Shown here piece after piece: positions 1 to 13,200 of a stretch of DNA of 64,000 bases. Below the pieces are notes generated by a model that was given only the letters and a program-made list of their open reading frames with translations, was not told the origin of the DNA and searched no databases. Source of the stretch: Ryuthela nishihirai (taxonomy: Eukaryota; Arthropoda; Arachnida; Araneae; Heptathelidae); NCBI GenBank assembly GCA_038380435.1, contig JAWZYU010000030.1, positions 65,731,817 to 65,795,816 of the forward strand. Reading direction: 5' to 3'. Within the stretch, counting starts at the first letter, position 1; each line of letters starts with the position of its first letter. The position numbers and the translations under genes are program-made.

Positions 1-2
1 TC

Positions 3-1286
3 GAAGATACTGCCTTAAATGGAGTGGAGGAGAATTTTAACGTTAATTTTGAAAAAACTGTGAAATATCCAAAACTGAAATACAAGGGTAGACCTCCATC
101 AACTATTCTGAGAAGTGCTGACACTAATGGTTTGCATAAACCTGATGAACTGGATCCTCGTGAATCATTTTTTGAATCATTAAACATTCCACAACCAAAT
201 ATGCCACAAAGTGATGCAAACTGCTTAAATGTGAAAAGAGATAGTACGGAAATGAAATATTCAGAAACTGAAACACTAAATTCAGAGTTTTTAGTTCCGA
301 AATATGTCATTAAATATCGTGATTATGTTGATATGCAGGATTATAGTCTTTTGGGAAATAATTTAAGAAAAAACCTTCCAAAGGAAGTCATTGTAGATGT
401 TGATTTACCACTTGTAAACTCTGCTGATAATCTTCAACTTGATATCTTTGAGAAAAAAATTAATTTGGCCACTGTTGAATCAGATAATGTATACAAACTA
501 GAACTGCAGTTACCATATTGTGTTGATGAAGCTAATGGCTGTGCTAAATTTGATAAGAACAAAAAGGTTTTAACTATTACCCTGCCAGTATTATGTCAGA
601 AAAGTGCTGAATCTATAAACAGTTTTGATAACAGTGATTTTGATTGCTGTGATGAAAATAATAGTTCTGATACTGTGAGTCAACATGATGCACATTCTAA
701 CGAAGAAACTTTTGAACAACAGTATGAAACATTTGAGCAATTTCAAACTGTAAACAATTCAGTTATTTCAAGTGAATGTATGAAAAATGAAAATTCTGGT
801 TCAGAAAATTGTAATGGTATTTCATTTGTTGATAGTAACAGTGGGCAAAATACCACAGAACACCACACTTGCACTTTTCAAATTAGCAGGTATTCAAAAT
901 TAGATTATTTTATGCCAGAATTTGATAAGAAGCAAATGTCAGATATGATAGCTTTCATTTTCCACATAAAAAGCATTGATCCTAAATCAATAAATCTTAC
1001 ATTTTGTAAATGCAGTTCTTCATGTCAGATTACTTTTTATTCAATTGGGGCAGGATTTGTTCCTTTTCATTATTCATTTTGTGTGAAATTTGATCAGTCA
1101 AACAAATTTTCTGCTGATTTATCCAATGTTAATGTTTCAGAACATAATGTTGTTCTTCACCTACAAAAGAGTAAAGACTGTTGCTTTGTTTGGAAACAAT
1201 TTTTGGCTGGAACAACCCTCAATAAACTTCAGACTTACAACTTCCAGTGCTTGGATAATATTCTCCAGGATTTTGAAATTTTGAAA
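3..1286 (+). CDS. DNAAF2: DNAAF2 exon (first visible): CS-like domain and start of the second beta domain
   Basis: The frame is open from the first bases of the window and ends at 1286 in phase 0, followed by GTAAGT at 1287. The stretch at about 297-593 reads PKYVIKYRDYVDMQDY, then DVDLPLVNSAD, LPYCVDEANG, AKFDKNKKVLTITLPV. These are the conserved blocks of the CS-like domain of PIH proteins in their DNAAF2 version. After a Ser/Glu/Asn-rich linker (about 600-870), a second domain starts near 890 (YSKLDYF) and contains NVVLHLQKSKDCCFVWKQF, which corresponds to the NAVIELAKS...W block of vertebrate kintoun. A GTG at 24 is not a start codon; upstream codons continue in frame, so the exon begins outside the window. 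Confidence 0.93.
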
Positions 1287-4200
1287 GTAAGTTATTACAA
1301 GTATAAATTTCAAATATTATGCATGTGCATCATACTTACATCCTGAGTTCATTCCGGCAATTCCACCTATAACCATCACTAGTTGTATCAGTCGAGGCCA
1401 GCACCATGGCCTTACTACACCTTGGACATTCATACCCTGCTGCGAGCAAACCAATATCCTGCAAAAACATAATTCCATCTTTTTTTGATTTCTCAAACAG
1501 CAGGGTAAAGTCCCTTAAGACCATACGAGGTCCACCTGCCGCTACATCTGAACTGTTGGAAGCCATTGCACATATTACTAAAAGTACAACAGACTCCAAC
1601 CTTATAAGAAACCACCACCAACATACCTATATGCAAATCAACCACCTCATACGCAACAACCCAAATAAAGCACAATGAAAATACCAATATGCAAATCAAC
1701 CACCTCATACGCAACAACCCAAATAAAGCACAATCAAAATACCAATATGCAAATCAGCCAGCTCATACCCAACACAAGCATGGCGACAACTCACATTCTC
1801 ACGAAATATAATTTACCCCAAAAAATTATTTTCTCTTAATATACACTTAATCACCACAATTCCGCGAAACCAACCTCGCACACAACGTAAACCAAAAAAC
1901 GTGAAAATCGGAAACAGTGCACCGCCGATCGAATTATAAAAAAGCCCCAAAACTAAATAATGTCCTCCAAGACAACACAAACCAAAAAACGTGAAAATCG
2001 GAAACAGTGCACCGCCGATCGAATTATAAAAAAGCCCCAAAACTAAATAATGTCCTCCAAGACAACACAAACCAAAAAACACGAGAATCGGAAACAGTGC
2101 ACCGCCGACTGAATTATATAAAAAAAGCCCCAAAACAAAAATCTGACAAAAAAAACATCTTACAGCTCAAAAAACCCTCCCCTAAATTACATTGTCATTT
2201 TACCTCTGAGCCCCCACTTTTTTCCCACACCATGGGCTAAATGGCGAGATCACATGAACCCTGAAGGCTCACAGAAGGTACGGGACCCACTAGAACAGTT
2301 GTTGGGAGACAGTAACTTCCTGTAAAGGCCATCCAACGTGTTCTTTAACGTACACAGAGTATAACTCTCCCACATACAGGGCCACGGCTTAACATCCTAA
2401 CCGACGGATGGCGGCCTTTCCAAGCCCATCAGTGTCCCCTACTATGAGCCGAGTTTGAAAATACGCCTAGATAAATCTAAACGCTGACATAGCTCGGACT
2501 CGAACCTTGGAACTTCAGATTGCAAGCCTGGCACGCTATCGACTCCGCCACTCTCACCCCACCTCTAAATTTTTCATTCTTTCCTGACTCCATCAAAAAC
2601 TGCCGTTTTTTCACACACCAACAATTCTACAATACCCAGAATTACTACATCAAAAAGTCGCCAGACGCTTCCACATTTTAACGATAAATCATATAACTAA
2701 ATTTAAAAGACTCCTAAATATACAACAAAATTAATAAATCACTATAATACATTAATAATTACCATACTACACGTAACTACTAAAAAAACATTCAATTCAC
2801 CCTCAAACTATTCTAACAAAATACATGTGTTCTTTACTATCGCCATTTTCAATCCCACACGCAAAAACTTGCATACTCCCCCACTACATGGGCCCCTAAA
2901 TATCTTTAATAACTAATTACAAACCATATCCAAACCAATTTTAAAAAAAAAGCTAGAACATATTAATTATTCCTATCCTACCTATCACTGAACCCCCCCC
3001 CCCCCCCACATATTAAATATATAATACACACGAACTTACCTCTTACCATATAGGTATGTTATCCAAAGAAGTCATCAAGCGAAAATGGCGAAAAAAACCA
3101 AACGTAACTTCACACTCTCGTCAAATCACACACATAACACGTGATTCTATATTACCTACCCAAAAGAAACAAATCAAAGAGCCATAGGCCACCAATAACC
3201 AACAGTTACGTTTTTACGTCATACTTTACAAATCAACATCATACTTTACACTTCGACGTCACACGCCACTTGAGCAATGCCATCTATCGGCTGAGGACCG
3301 TAATCACTACACTGGCCTATAGCAGAAGCTTTTCTCTTGTATTTGGAAGACCCATTTCTGTGAGAGAGGGAAGGGAAATTAATTGAATGACAAAACCCAG
3401 ATGTATCGCAATTCAAGGACTGCACACATCTATAGGGATAATGCCAAGATCTCCACTAACTACTGTCGAGGGCAAGACAGTACCATATAGATACAACTCG
3501 CCCCACGACTACCTATAGCGAACAGTACTATAGAAGTAAAGTTCATCCATCTGTCAAAATCTAAATTTAATCTGTGTCCAGGATTGCCACAAACAAGGAT
3601 ATAAAGATCCAAGTTGCCTTGGCTCCTGCGACGGGAGCTCTTAGTCCGGCCCTTCCATCTTGGCCTGTCCGACTGGAGCAACTCCAGTCAGCATCATCTT
3701 CAACTTCGTTTGGGCACTGAAGCCCCCCTCCCCCCAACCTTGACAAGGAGGCTCCTATTTGGGGGGGGGGAGAAAGGTTCAGATAGCCAAGCCCTTAAGT
3801 TGCTTTAAGTTATATAAAAAAAAATACAATTACATACTGAATTTAGTGGTCCTAGTTCTTGCCATTTAAGAAGCATTCTTGACTAATCAGATAAACTAAT
3901 GCACAAATTCTCTAAAATATAGATAATTAAAATAGACTCACCATGTCTCATGGTTCTCCTTGCTTTTTACGTATTCCTGTCCCTTTTGCAGACATAGCAT
4001 AGTTTCTTAAAAATAAACCTAGCCCACAACAAACAAACAAGCAAATATATAAATAAATTGGACTTCTCTACTGGTGCAGATGTCAGAGTTAATCCATTTT
4101 ACATATATCTACACTGAAAAGCCAAAACATTATGACCACCTGCCTAATATGATGTTGGTCCTTCATGTGCCACCAAAACAGCTCTTACCCGGTTGAGGCA

Positions 4201-7200
4201 TGGACATACAAGATTTCTAAAGGTGTCTTGTGGTATCTGGTACCAACACATTACCAAGCAGATCCTTTAACTCTTGTATGTTATGTGGTTGAACCGCTGC
4301 AGATCGGATATGCTGTTCCATCAGAAACCACAGATGCTTGATTGAATTGATGTCTGGGGAATTTGGAGGCCAGGGCAATATCTGGAAGTCTTCCTCATGT
4401 TCCATGAACCATTCTCAAACAATCTAAGCAGTGTGGCATGGCATTGTCCTGCTGAAAGAAGACATTACTACAGGGGAACACCATTGCTATGAAAGGATGT
4501 ACCTGGTCTGCAATGATGTTTAGGTAGGTGGTAGACGTCAGTTTCCTGCACGTGAATGACTGGTCCCAGGGTTTCCCAGCAGAACATTGCCTAGAGCATT
4601 ACACTTCCTCCACTGGCTTGTTTTTGTGCCACATTGCATCCTGGTGCCAACACTTCCCCAGGTAAACAAAGCACACATACCCAGCTGACCACATGGTGCA
4701 ACAGGAAACGAGATTCATCAGACCAGACTACCTTCTTCCAATCATTCAAGGTCTAGTTTTGATGCTCACATGCCCATTTGTAGGTACTTTCAACAGTGAA
4801 CTGAGGTTAGCCTGGGCACTCGGAGTGGCCTGCTGCTATGCAGCCCCATTTACAGCGGGGTTTGATGTACTGTGTGTTGTGACAAATTACTCCCATCACC
4901 AGCATTCAAATTATGGGTGAGTTGTGCCACAGTATCTCTTCTGTTGGATCATACCATACAGGATAGCCTTCACTCACCTCTAGCATTGATGCGCCATGGT
5001 TGGCCCACACCTTGCTGGCAGTTTGTGGTTTTTCCTTCCTCGTACCATTTTTTGAAGTACTAACCACAGCTGACCATGAGCAGCCACAAGCCTTGCTGTC
5101 AGAAATGCTCTGACCCAGTCGTCTGACCTTTACAATTTGGCCTTTGTCAAATTCACTTAAGTCAGCTGCCATTCCCATCTGAAGAACAAGAATAACGCTG
5201 ATTAACAGAGCTCAGTATCAAGTGTTATACTGTTTCATGACCTTCACATGCACCATTGTTTACCTGCAGTTGCTTCAGTTTGCATAAAGATGTGCTGGTC
5301 ATAATGTTTTGGCTCTTCGGCATAGAAGCCTGGTCTGCCTCTAATTACATAACACAAATATTTTGCTTTCATGTGCAAAATATGCTCTTAGATACCTCAG
5401 ATCAAACATTTCCTAGAGTGTGGAGGTAGACATGAAAATTAAAATTTGGAGAGGTTGTTTAACCTATCTTTTTCCAGAAAAGGAAAGGAAATATCAGAGA
5501 ATTTTTTTTAACCAATAGAATAATTTACTGAAATCCTAGGCCACCACAACACATAGTGACATGAAATCTATTTTGTAACCGCACACTCATTTTTAGATTA
5601 AGTATGTACCACTGTATTGTATTTGTCTACTCATGTTCTGTTAGTTCTTGTGGTGCCATCTGGTTGCATGTGTTGTAAGGTTAAAAGTATGTGGTGTTTT
5701 GTAATTGCTTATACATTTTCTGTAGTTGTCCACAAAACTAAGTGATGATATTTAGGACTGTTGAGGTTGTAAGTTTAATATTCAAATTTGAGTTCAAAGT
5801 CAATCCTTGGAAATTGAGGAGTCACATAAATGCTTTAAAAGTCAGTGATGAAAGTTTCATGAATTGGTAAAAACTCAGGGTTTGTAATTGTGTGAATGTT
5901 GGAAAACATGTGGGTTATGGGTTGGGTAGTTTTACCTCTGAGCGGCACTTTTTTGCACACAGTGGGCTAAATGACCAGGTCACAAGGACCATGAAGGCTC
6001 AGAGAAGGTTGGGGGAGGGAACCCACTGGGACAGCTGTTGGGAGACAGATGGTAGCCTCCTGTCAAGGCCATCCAGCATGTTTAATATGCACAGGGTATG
6101 TCTTCTGCACACGGTGCCACAGCTTAATGTCACATCTGATGTACGGCAGCCTTTCCAAGCCCATCGGTGTCCTCTACTGACCTTAGGCAGGGTGGAGAGT
6201 TTTGCGGAGATAAATCGGGTTATGTAAAGGATGTCAAAATCAAGGGGTGGGTGGGGGGCATTACCTCAAAAAGTTTGAAAAACCACTGACTGTCATGTAA
6301 ATAATTTGCAAAAACCATTTTTAACCCAGGTTGCATTTAATTCTTTTGGGATGCATTATTTAGCTGGTCTTTTTAGCCACTTTCCAACTTGCCATTCCAA
6401 TTGAAAACTCATTTTTTAAAATGTTTTGCTTTAGTTCTTTTTTTATTTTCCTTAATTGTATGCATTATTTATATATATATTTGTAATGCATGAATGTTTG
6501 CTTTATATTTAAAGTAAAAAGAAAAGGTGTTATGAAATGAATACTTTTGTTTTTCTTTATTTTTTATTTTCTTAATATGTTGCTGCTACAACATTTAATT
6601 TTGCTTTTCATCCATAATTTATTTATATATACTTTGAATGTTCGATCGGTTTGTTGTTCACAGTCCTCAGCCAACAGATAGCACTGCTCAAGAAGCATAT
6701 GATATAGAGGTGTAAAGTATGACGTAGAAACATAACCGTTGGTTGTTGGTGACCTATGGTTCTTTGATTTATTTCTTTCGGGTGGGTAACATGAAATCGT
6801 GTCATGTGTGTGATTTGATGGGTATGTAAAGTTAGGTTTGATTTTTTTGCCATTTTTGCATGATAACTCCTTGGGATAACATGCCTATGTGGCTAGAGGT
6901 AAGTGCATATGTATAATATATTTAATGAAGTATTTTTAATGATAGCCAGTATAGGAATAATTAATATGTTCCTGTTTTTTCAAAATTTCGTTAAGATATG
7001 AGAAATAATAAATTAAGATATTTTGGAATTGAAATTATTTGATATTAGGTGGGTTGTTGGTGAAAGTGTTAGTGAACTGTTTTGTACTGTTTATGGTCAC
7101 ATCGTTTGGAAGTGGGAGTTTGTTAGGTAGCTTTTTATAGCTGTGTGTAGGGGCGAATGTTTTTGTAATTTGTTTGGAGTGAGGGTCATTTGAAAGGAAA

Positions 7201-10200
7201 GGGAGGAGTGGTCAACCAGATAGAATTATTTTAAATTTTTTTTGTGTTTAGTATGGTGTAGTAGTTGTGAGTGTAAGAAAATGACAAAAGTTTGTAATGT
7301 GGGATAATTAAGTTTTAAAAATGAGAGTTTTTATGGGATGTTAGGGTTTTAGGAGAATAGTTTTTGGTGAAACGTATAAAGTGAGTTTTCAGGGGATTCT
7401 AATGTAGTGGGGAGGGGGGTGGAGTAGGCTTGGAGGAAAGAATGTTAGAAGTTTTTTCGTGTGGGACTGAAAATGGCGGTAGTAACGAACACGTGTATTT
7501 CGTTATAGTAGTTTGGAATGAATTGAACGATCTTTAGTAGTTACATGTAATACGGTAATTATTAATTATTAGTATATTATAGTAATTTATTAATTTTGTT
7601 ATATATTTAGGAGTCTTAAAGTTACTTATATGATTTATTGTTAATATGTGGAAGCATTTGGTGGCTTTTTGATGTAGAAATTATGGGTATTGTAGAATTG
7701 TCGGTGTGGAAAAAAAATTAGTTTTTGATGGAGTCAGGAAAATTAATAAATAATTTAGGAGAGGGTTTTTTTTTTGTTGTCTCTGATGAGATTATTTGGT
7801 TTCAGGGGGCTTTTTTATAATTTGGTTGGCGATGCACTGTTTCCGATTTTCATGTTTTTCGGTTTGTGTTGTCTGCGAGGACATTATTTAGTGTCTAGGA
7901 CTTTTTTATAATTCATTTGGCAATGCAGTTTCCATTTTTTATGATTTTTGGTATGTGTTATCACTGATGAGATTATTTAGTTTTGGGGGGCTTTTTTATA
8001 ATGCCGGTTGAAGATGTATTGTCGATGTTCTTGGTTTTGAGATTAGTGTTCGATTTAATTAATTCTGGTGATTTATTTCAGTTAATTATTGTATGTGTGA
8101 CTGTATTTATTGGTTTAATTTGTGGAAATATATTTGTGGAGTGTTTTAACTATTGGGAAAAGTGGGGGGGATATTTCAGGAATTTGTAGTATATGGGAAG
8201 GCGAATGTGTTGTCATAGTTTCTTTGTTTATGGTTTTTTTATTTTTTGATAATTTAAATTTTTTAGTAATTTGTGGTTGTGAAGGATGTTTTTTAGTGGA
8301 ATAGCTGTTTTTTTTGTTATGCTGTGTTTTTTTACAACAAACATCAAACGCAATACGCATATACAAATACGCATATACAAATACAAAACGCATATACAAA
8401 TACCATTACCATGGTAATGGTATTTTGTGTTTGATGTAAACTTGAGTTACCATTACCCTTTAATTCTTTCTAAATATTACGAGGCACAGTAGGATCAAAC
8501 TCTTTAATAAAACACGAATAAATACTGTACAATAAGTCTCGATGTCCAATTCTGCTACGATTCACCAGTGCAAGATTCCCCTCCCATTACCATGGTAATG
8601 GCAATTGGGGGGGGGGGGGGATCTTTTTTCTAAGAACTCTTGTTTGGGTTAGGGTCTGAGGGGTTATGGGAATTAATGAAAAGGATTGTTTTGTTATGTT
8701 GCGTGAAAAAGAAAATGGCCAAGGGCAGTGATGTACACTACGGCCAAATGCATTTTCAAGTAGCAAAATCTTATGCTTATGTAAGCACAAACATCAAGAC
8801 CAGTTAAATTGGTGTATTTTAGGAATCAATAAAACATGTACTAATTGGCAACTTTCTCTTTAATTACAGAATGAAGCAGGAGCATTTATGGCACAGAGCA
8901 AATCTTTATGTGGTGAACAAGTGACTGTTTCTGAAGTTAGCTCTGATAATGTTACATTTGAGATTCAGGTTAGTATTTTAATTTCTATTTCATTTCACTT
9001 GGTCTTCATATCTGCCAACATTAATGTAAACATAAAAAAAAAAACTCCCCATCAGGAAGCTGCTTGCCATAGAGACCTCACAGGAACTGCCCTGCCCACG
9101 GTCAGTAGGGGACACCGATGGGCTTGGAAAGGCTGCCGTCCGTCGGATGGGAAGCCATGGCCCCGTGTGCGGGAGAGCCATACCCTGTGCACGTTAAAGA
9201 ACATGCTGGATGGCCTTGACGGGAGGCTACCATCTGTCTCCCAACAGCTGTTCCAGTGGGTCCCCTCCCCCAACCTTCTCTGAGCCTTCGGAGTCCATGT
9301 GACCTGGCCATTTAGCCCATGGTGTGCAAAAAAGTGCCGCTCAGAGGTAAAACAACCCAACCCAATCTCACAGGAAACTGTCAGTATAATACACCATTGA
9401 AGAAATGCACAATCATATCAGAATAATTTGACCATCCATGGAATCACAGTGTACCCGCCCAGGCATGTCACAGAGTGCACATGACGAGGTCGACTACAGG
9501 GAGATGTAAGCGACCGGCCAGTACAGATGAGCCATAGTGCGTAACATGAGCACAATGGGCAGAAGTATTGATTTAATGGCCATTCAAAAAAAGAATGATC
9601 ATTGGCTACCGTGCCAAGGGTGGAAACATCTCGGAAACAGCAGACTTCGTGGGCTGTTTGTGAGGTGCTGTACTAAGGGTGTACCAAGAATAGACTGCTG
9701 ACACATCAAGTACCTCCAGATGTCATAACTGTGGAGTCCCAAAGGCCATCGACTCCAGAGGAGAACGTTGACTGGTAAAGGGCAATTGATGGGCAACAGT
9801 GCAGCAATTGACCACTCAAATGAATGCTTGGGCACCCAGGTACGTGTTCCCGATAACAAAAGAGTGAACCCTGTTACGCATGAGTCACTGGAGTCAATGC
9901 TGTGTAAAGGCACCCATGTTAACCAATGTCCATCGTCAACGATGCCTGCAGTTCGCACGGGACTACCGTCATTGGACAGTGGAAGAGTGGAAAAGGTTAT
10001 TGGTGATAAGTTGTAGATGTCACTCAAATCTCTCTAAATATATTTCGTGCAATATTCGTTTTATATTTAAAGAATGAATGGAAGCTGAAGCATTTATCTT
10101 TGACTTTTGACACTTATGAAAAAAAAAATATTTCAATAGAACACAACTCTTGTAACAATTTGTCACTAACATAAATTAAATATCTGAAGTTTGTATGATG

Positions 10201-13200
10201 ATTTTTTTAAGATTTCATCAATTTGGAGACAATGTGACAGTGTCAATTTTTAACAATCTTCTATCAGTATTTAAAGAGTCATTGATGCAGGACCATTTAG
10301 CAGCAGACAACACTTTCACATTGCCTCCAAATTGATATCTTAAAAAATCATCATAATACTTCAGATATTTAATTTATGTTAGTGAACAAATTGTTACAAA
10401 AGTTGTGAAAAAATACTTCAATAGGTAAAACACAAGTGTCAAAACTTGAAGATAAATGCTTCAGCTTCCATTCATTCTTTAAATATTAAACGAATATTGT
10501 GGGAAATATATTTAGAGAGATTTGAGTGACATCTACAATTTATCGTCAATAATAGTTTTTGCGTAAAAAGTTTATTTTCAATGTTAGGGAGCTTTGAAAG
10601 TGGCTTTCCATTCACATAACATGGAAGTGTCTGGACACTTTTTTCAACACAGTGTTTTTACAAACTACAAAAAAGAATGAATAGCAAATTAATTTAAGTT
10701 TTCCCATATTTTCAGTTTTTGAGAATGTTTTGGATACTAATATTTAAATCTAGTAAAGTGCAACTTTTTGTGTGGACAGATGACTATGTTTGCTACCAAA
10801 TAATATAACATTTTTCCTTACGTTGCCAGATTTTAATGGGGTGGCTCAGCAGTAGCACACGTTCATAGTCTGCAAATTCCAGGTTCGAGTCCCATCTGGG
10901 CCAGCATTGTGATTTATCTCCACAAAACTTCTGCCCTCAGCCAGTAGAGGACACTAATGGGCTTGGAAAGGCTGCTGTCCATCGGATGGGATGTAAAGCC
11001 ATGGCCTCATGTACAGAGAGCCATACCCTGTACACATTAAAGAACATGCTAGATGGCCGTGATGACAGGCTCCATCTATCTCCTAATAGCTATCCAGTTT
11101 TTCAAACCTTCTCTGAGTATCAGGGTCTTTGTGACCTGGCCATTTAGCCAATTGTGTGCAAAAAAGTGCTGCTCAGAGGTAAAACAACCCAACCCAGATT
11201 TGGGAGTATAATGTGAAAAAAATCAAGTAAAGTTCAATATCTAATCTTATTTTGATGTTTTTTCACAAGTTTCTTATTAAGGATAAAGAACCAAATTACT
11301 TTCACATCTATATGTGCCAAGATATGATCTCTTAAATAAAAATTAAAAAAAGTAAGTAAATACCCCCTCAAGCAGCTGCTTGCCACAGAGGTCTGACAGG
11401 AGCCTGCCAGTTTAATATGCCATAGTAGAAGGTCTGTGAGGATGGCGGGACCTCAGCAGAAAACAACATCCCATGCCTTACCCAGGACTTGAACCCAGTT
11501 AGATCAGTATCATAGCATGCTAACCACTCCGTCATGAGACAGCTCTTAAATAAATAAAAAAAATGAAAATCTTGAATGAATAGTTTTTGAAATATTAGAA
11601 ATTTAACACATGTTGTTTTTGATCCATTATTTTCAAGTGGCCTTTTGTAAATGGCCATAAAAAAAATTTTTTTTGATTAAAGCAGATGCCATGCTGGTGT
11701 TTTTACGAAGAGTTCTCTCACATATATTTTTTCATAGAATTCTCAATAGTCACCTAATACCCTCTGCCTAATTTGACATTCATTGGCTCCTTCTTAAACT
11801 AGTTTATGTCTAGTTTATGTCTTTTAGTCACTTCTCTAAATCTCATCTGAAGATAATGTTATCTTTATTTAATCTTGTTACCAGTTTACAACCAAACTAT
11901 TGTTCCTTACCATTATGCAGTATTTTTTAAATATTGTAAAGTGCAGAAATAAGTTTTAAAAAAGTTATTGAAATCCCAATACTCATTATTTCACACAAAG
12001 GAACAACCTAATCGCTGGTGGATCTATTTTGGTTTATATGCAACTCTCCTTACTATACTATTTCTACTAATTCTCAAAATTATGCAGTAGATTTTTATTG
12101 TACTTACAATGAATATGTTGGCATAAGATTCAATGTGTAACATTTTATAGCTACTGTCTCCATAAATCAAAGACATCAAATAGTGATGTTAACCCTTACA
12201 GTGTCAGGGAAAAAAATGGTAAGTGAGCATAAAAAAATATTACAAGTTCATTTGTAGGGATTTTGAAAACTGATTAATTAGCTTTTCACACTTAGAGGGT
12301 TAATTATTAATCTTCATGTATTTCTTTGATATAATTTTTGGCAAGAATGAAACCTATCTAAGTAACTATTTAATCTGATGAGACACAATCTAACAATTAG
12401 AGCAAATATATCAAATTTAACAAAAATACAAAAAAACTGAGTTGAAATAAATATTTTTCATGATTTTGCTGATGTGTATTAAGGAGTGATATTTTTTCTT
12501 TAGCTGGATGATAGCTTTAAAAATTTTGATGAATCAGAATTGAAACCAGTGGATAATCATCAGTATAATGTCAGTGATACATCTAAACAGAATCAAACAA
12601 AGGGGAATGACAAGATAAAAACTGACAATGGTAAGTTTTTTTAGTAATTGTTATTTTAAGGTGATGAATTATTACTAGCAAATTTCATTAATCACATGTT
12701 GTGATAAAATAGTATTATAGAGTAAAAGAATTTAGTAAAACCTTTGTGTTTCACCAATTTATATTGCATATCTGTTTTAAGTCATTTTAAAATATTCTAC
12801 TTACATAAATATTAACATAAAATCTTACCAAATATTATTTACTGGACCATAAAACTGTAATTTTTGGCTTGTTTAAAAAGAAACCTACTCTTTTCGCTTT
12901 GTCATCTGTCTGTACATATGTATGTACACTTAGATGCCAGTTTTTATTAGGTACACCACTCCTTCTCACATAAATGGCTCATTCCAACATATAATACATC
13001 ATGTAACTGTGGTGTACAGTATAAATCAAGCACACCAGCTCTTCAAGCATCAGTTTGAGTTGAATTGAGCACAGAATGGGCAAAATGAGTAACCTGAGCA
13101 ACTTTGAATATGGCATGATAGTTGGTGCTAGGCCTGCCAATTCTAGCATCTCCCAAATGGCCATCATGCTGGGCTTTTCACACAACCATTTCAAGGGTTT

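Larger units (their letters stand above)
1790..3325 (-). repeat. Strand-skewed repeat, copy 1 (A/C-rich on +)
   Basis: Almost free of G on the + strand over long stretches. It is the inverted counterpart of 6655-8425. Shared blocks, read on the minus strand of this copy, include CCTCAGCCGATAGATGGC near the 3.3-kb end (6668 in copy 2), the TGGTGGCCTATGGCTCTTTG block, and three 90-bp tandem repeats. A SINE-1 has inserted at 2189-2564. No coding capacity or terminal inverted repeats were recognised, and the class is unknown. Confidence 0.7.
1287..8869 (+). other. DNAAF2 intron 1
   Basis: This 7.6-kb intron holds a Merlin-like exon (minus strand), an inverted pair of skewed repeats, two minus-strand SINE-1 copies and a Tc1-like element, each listed separately. 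Stretches 3330-4109 and 5325-5919 have no recognised gene. The first includes a GC-rich patch (about 3590-3790) with no family I can name. Bases 8426-8869 hold a second short palindrome and a 14-G run but no gene. Confidence 0.85.
8969..12503 (+). other. DNAAF2 intron 2
   Basis: Contents, listed separately: SINE-2/SINE-1 junction, a degenerate Tc1-like element with a long palindrome, a full-length SINE-1 and a full SINE-2 with target-site duplication. Bases 11555-12503 are AT-rich with nothing recognisable. Confidence 0.8.

Noticed and set aside
24..26. Start codon of the first exon
   Set aside because: The codon is GTG and the frame is open back to base 3, so this is inside an exon that begins outside the window.
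3460..3808. Gene in the GC-rich patch of intron 1
   Set aside because: Short overlapping frames on both strands have no recognisable motif. A repeat fragment is likely but I cannot name it.
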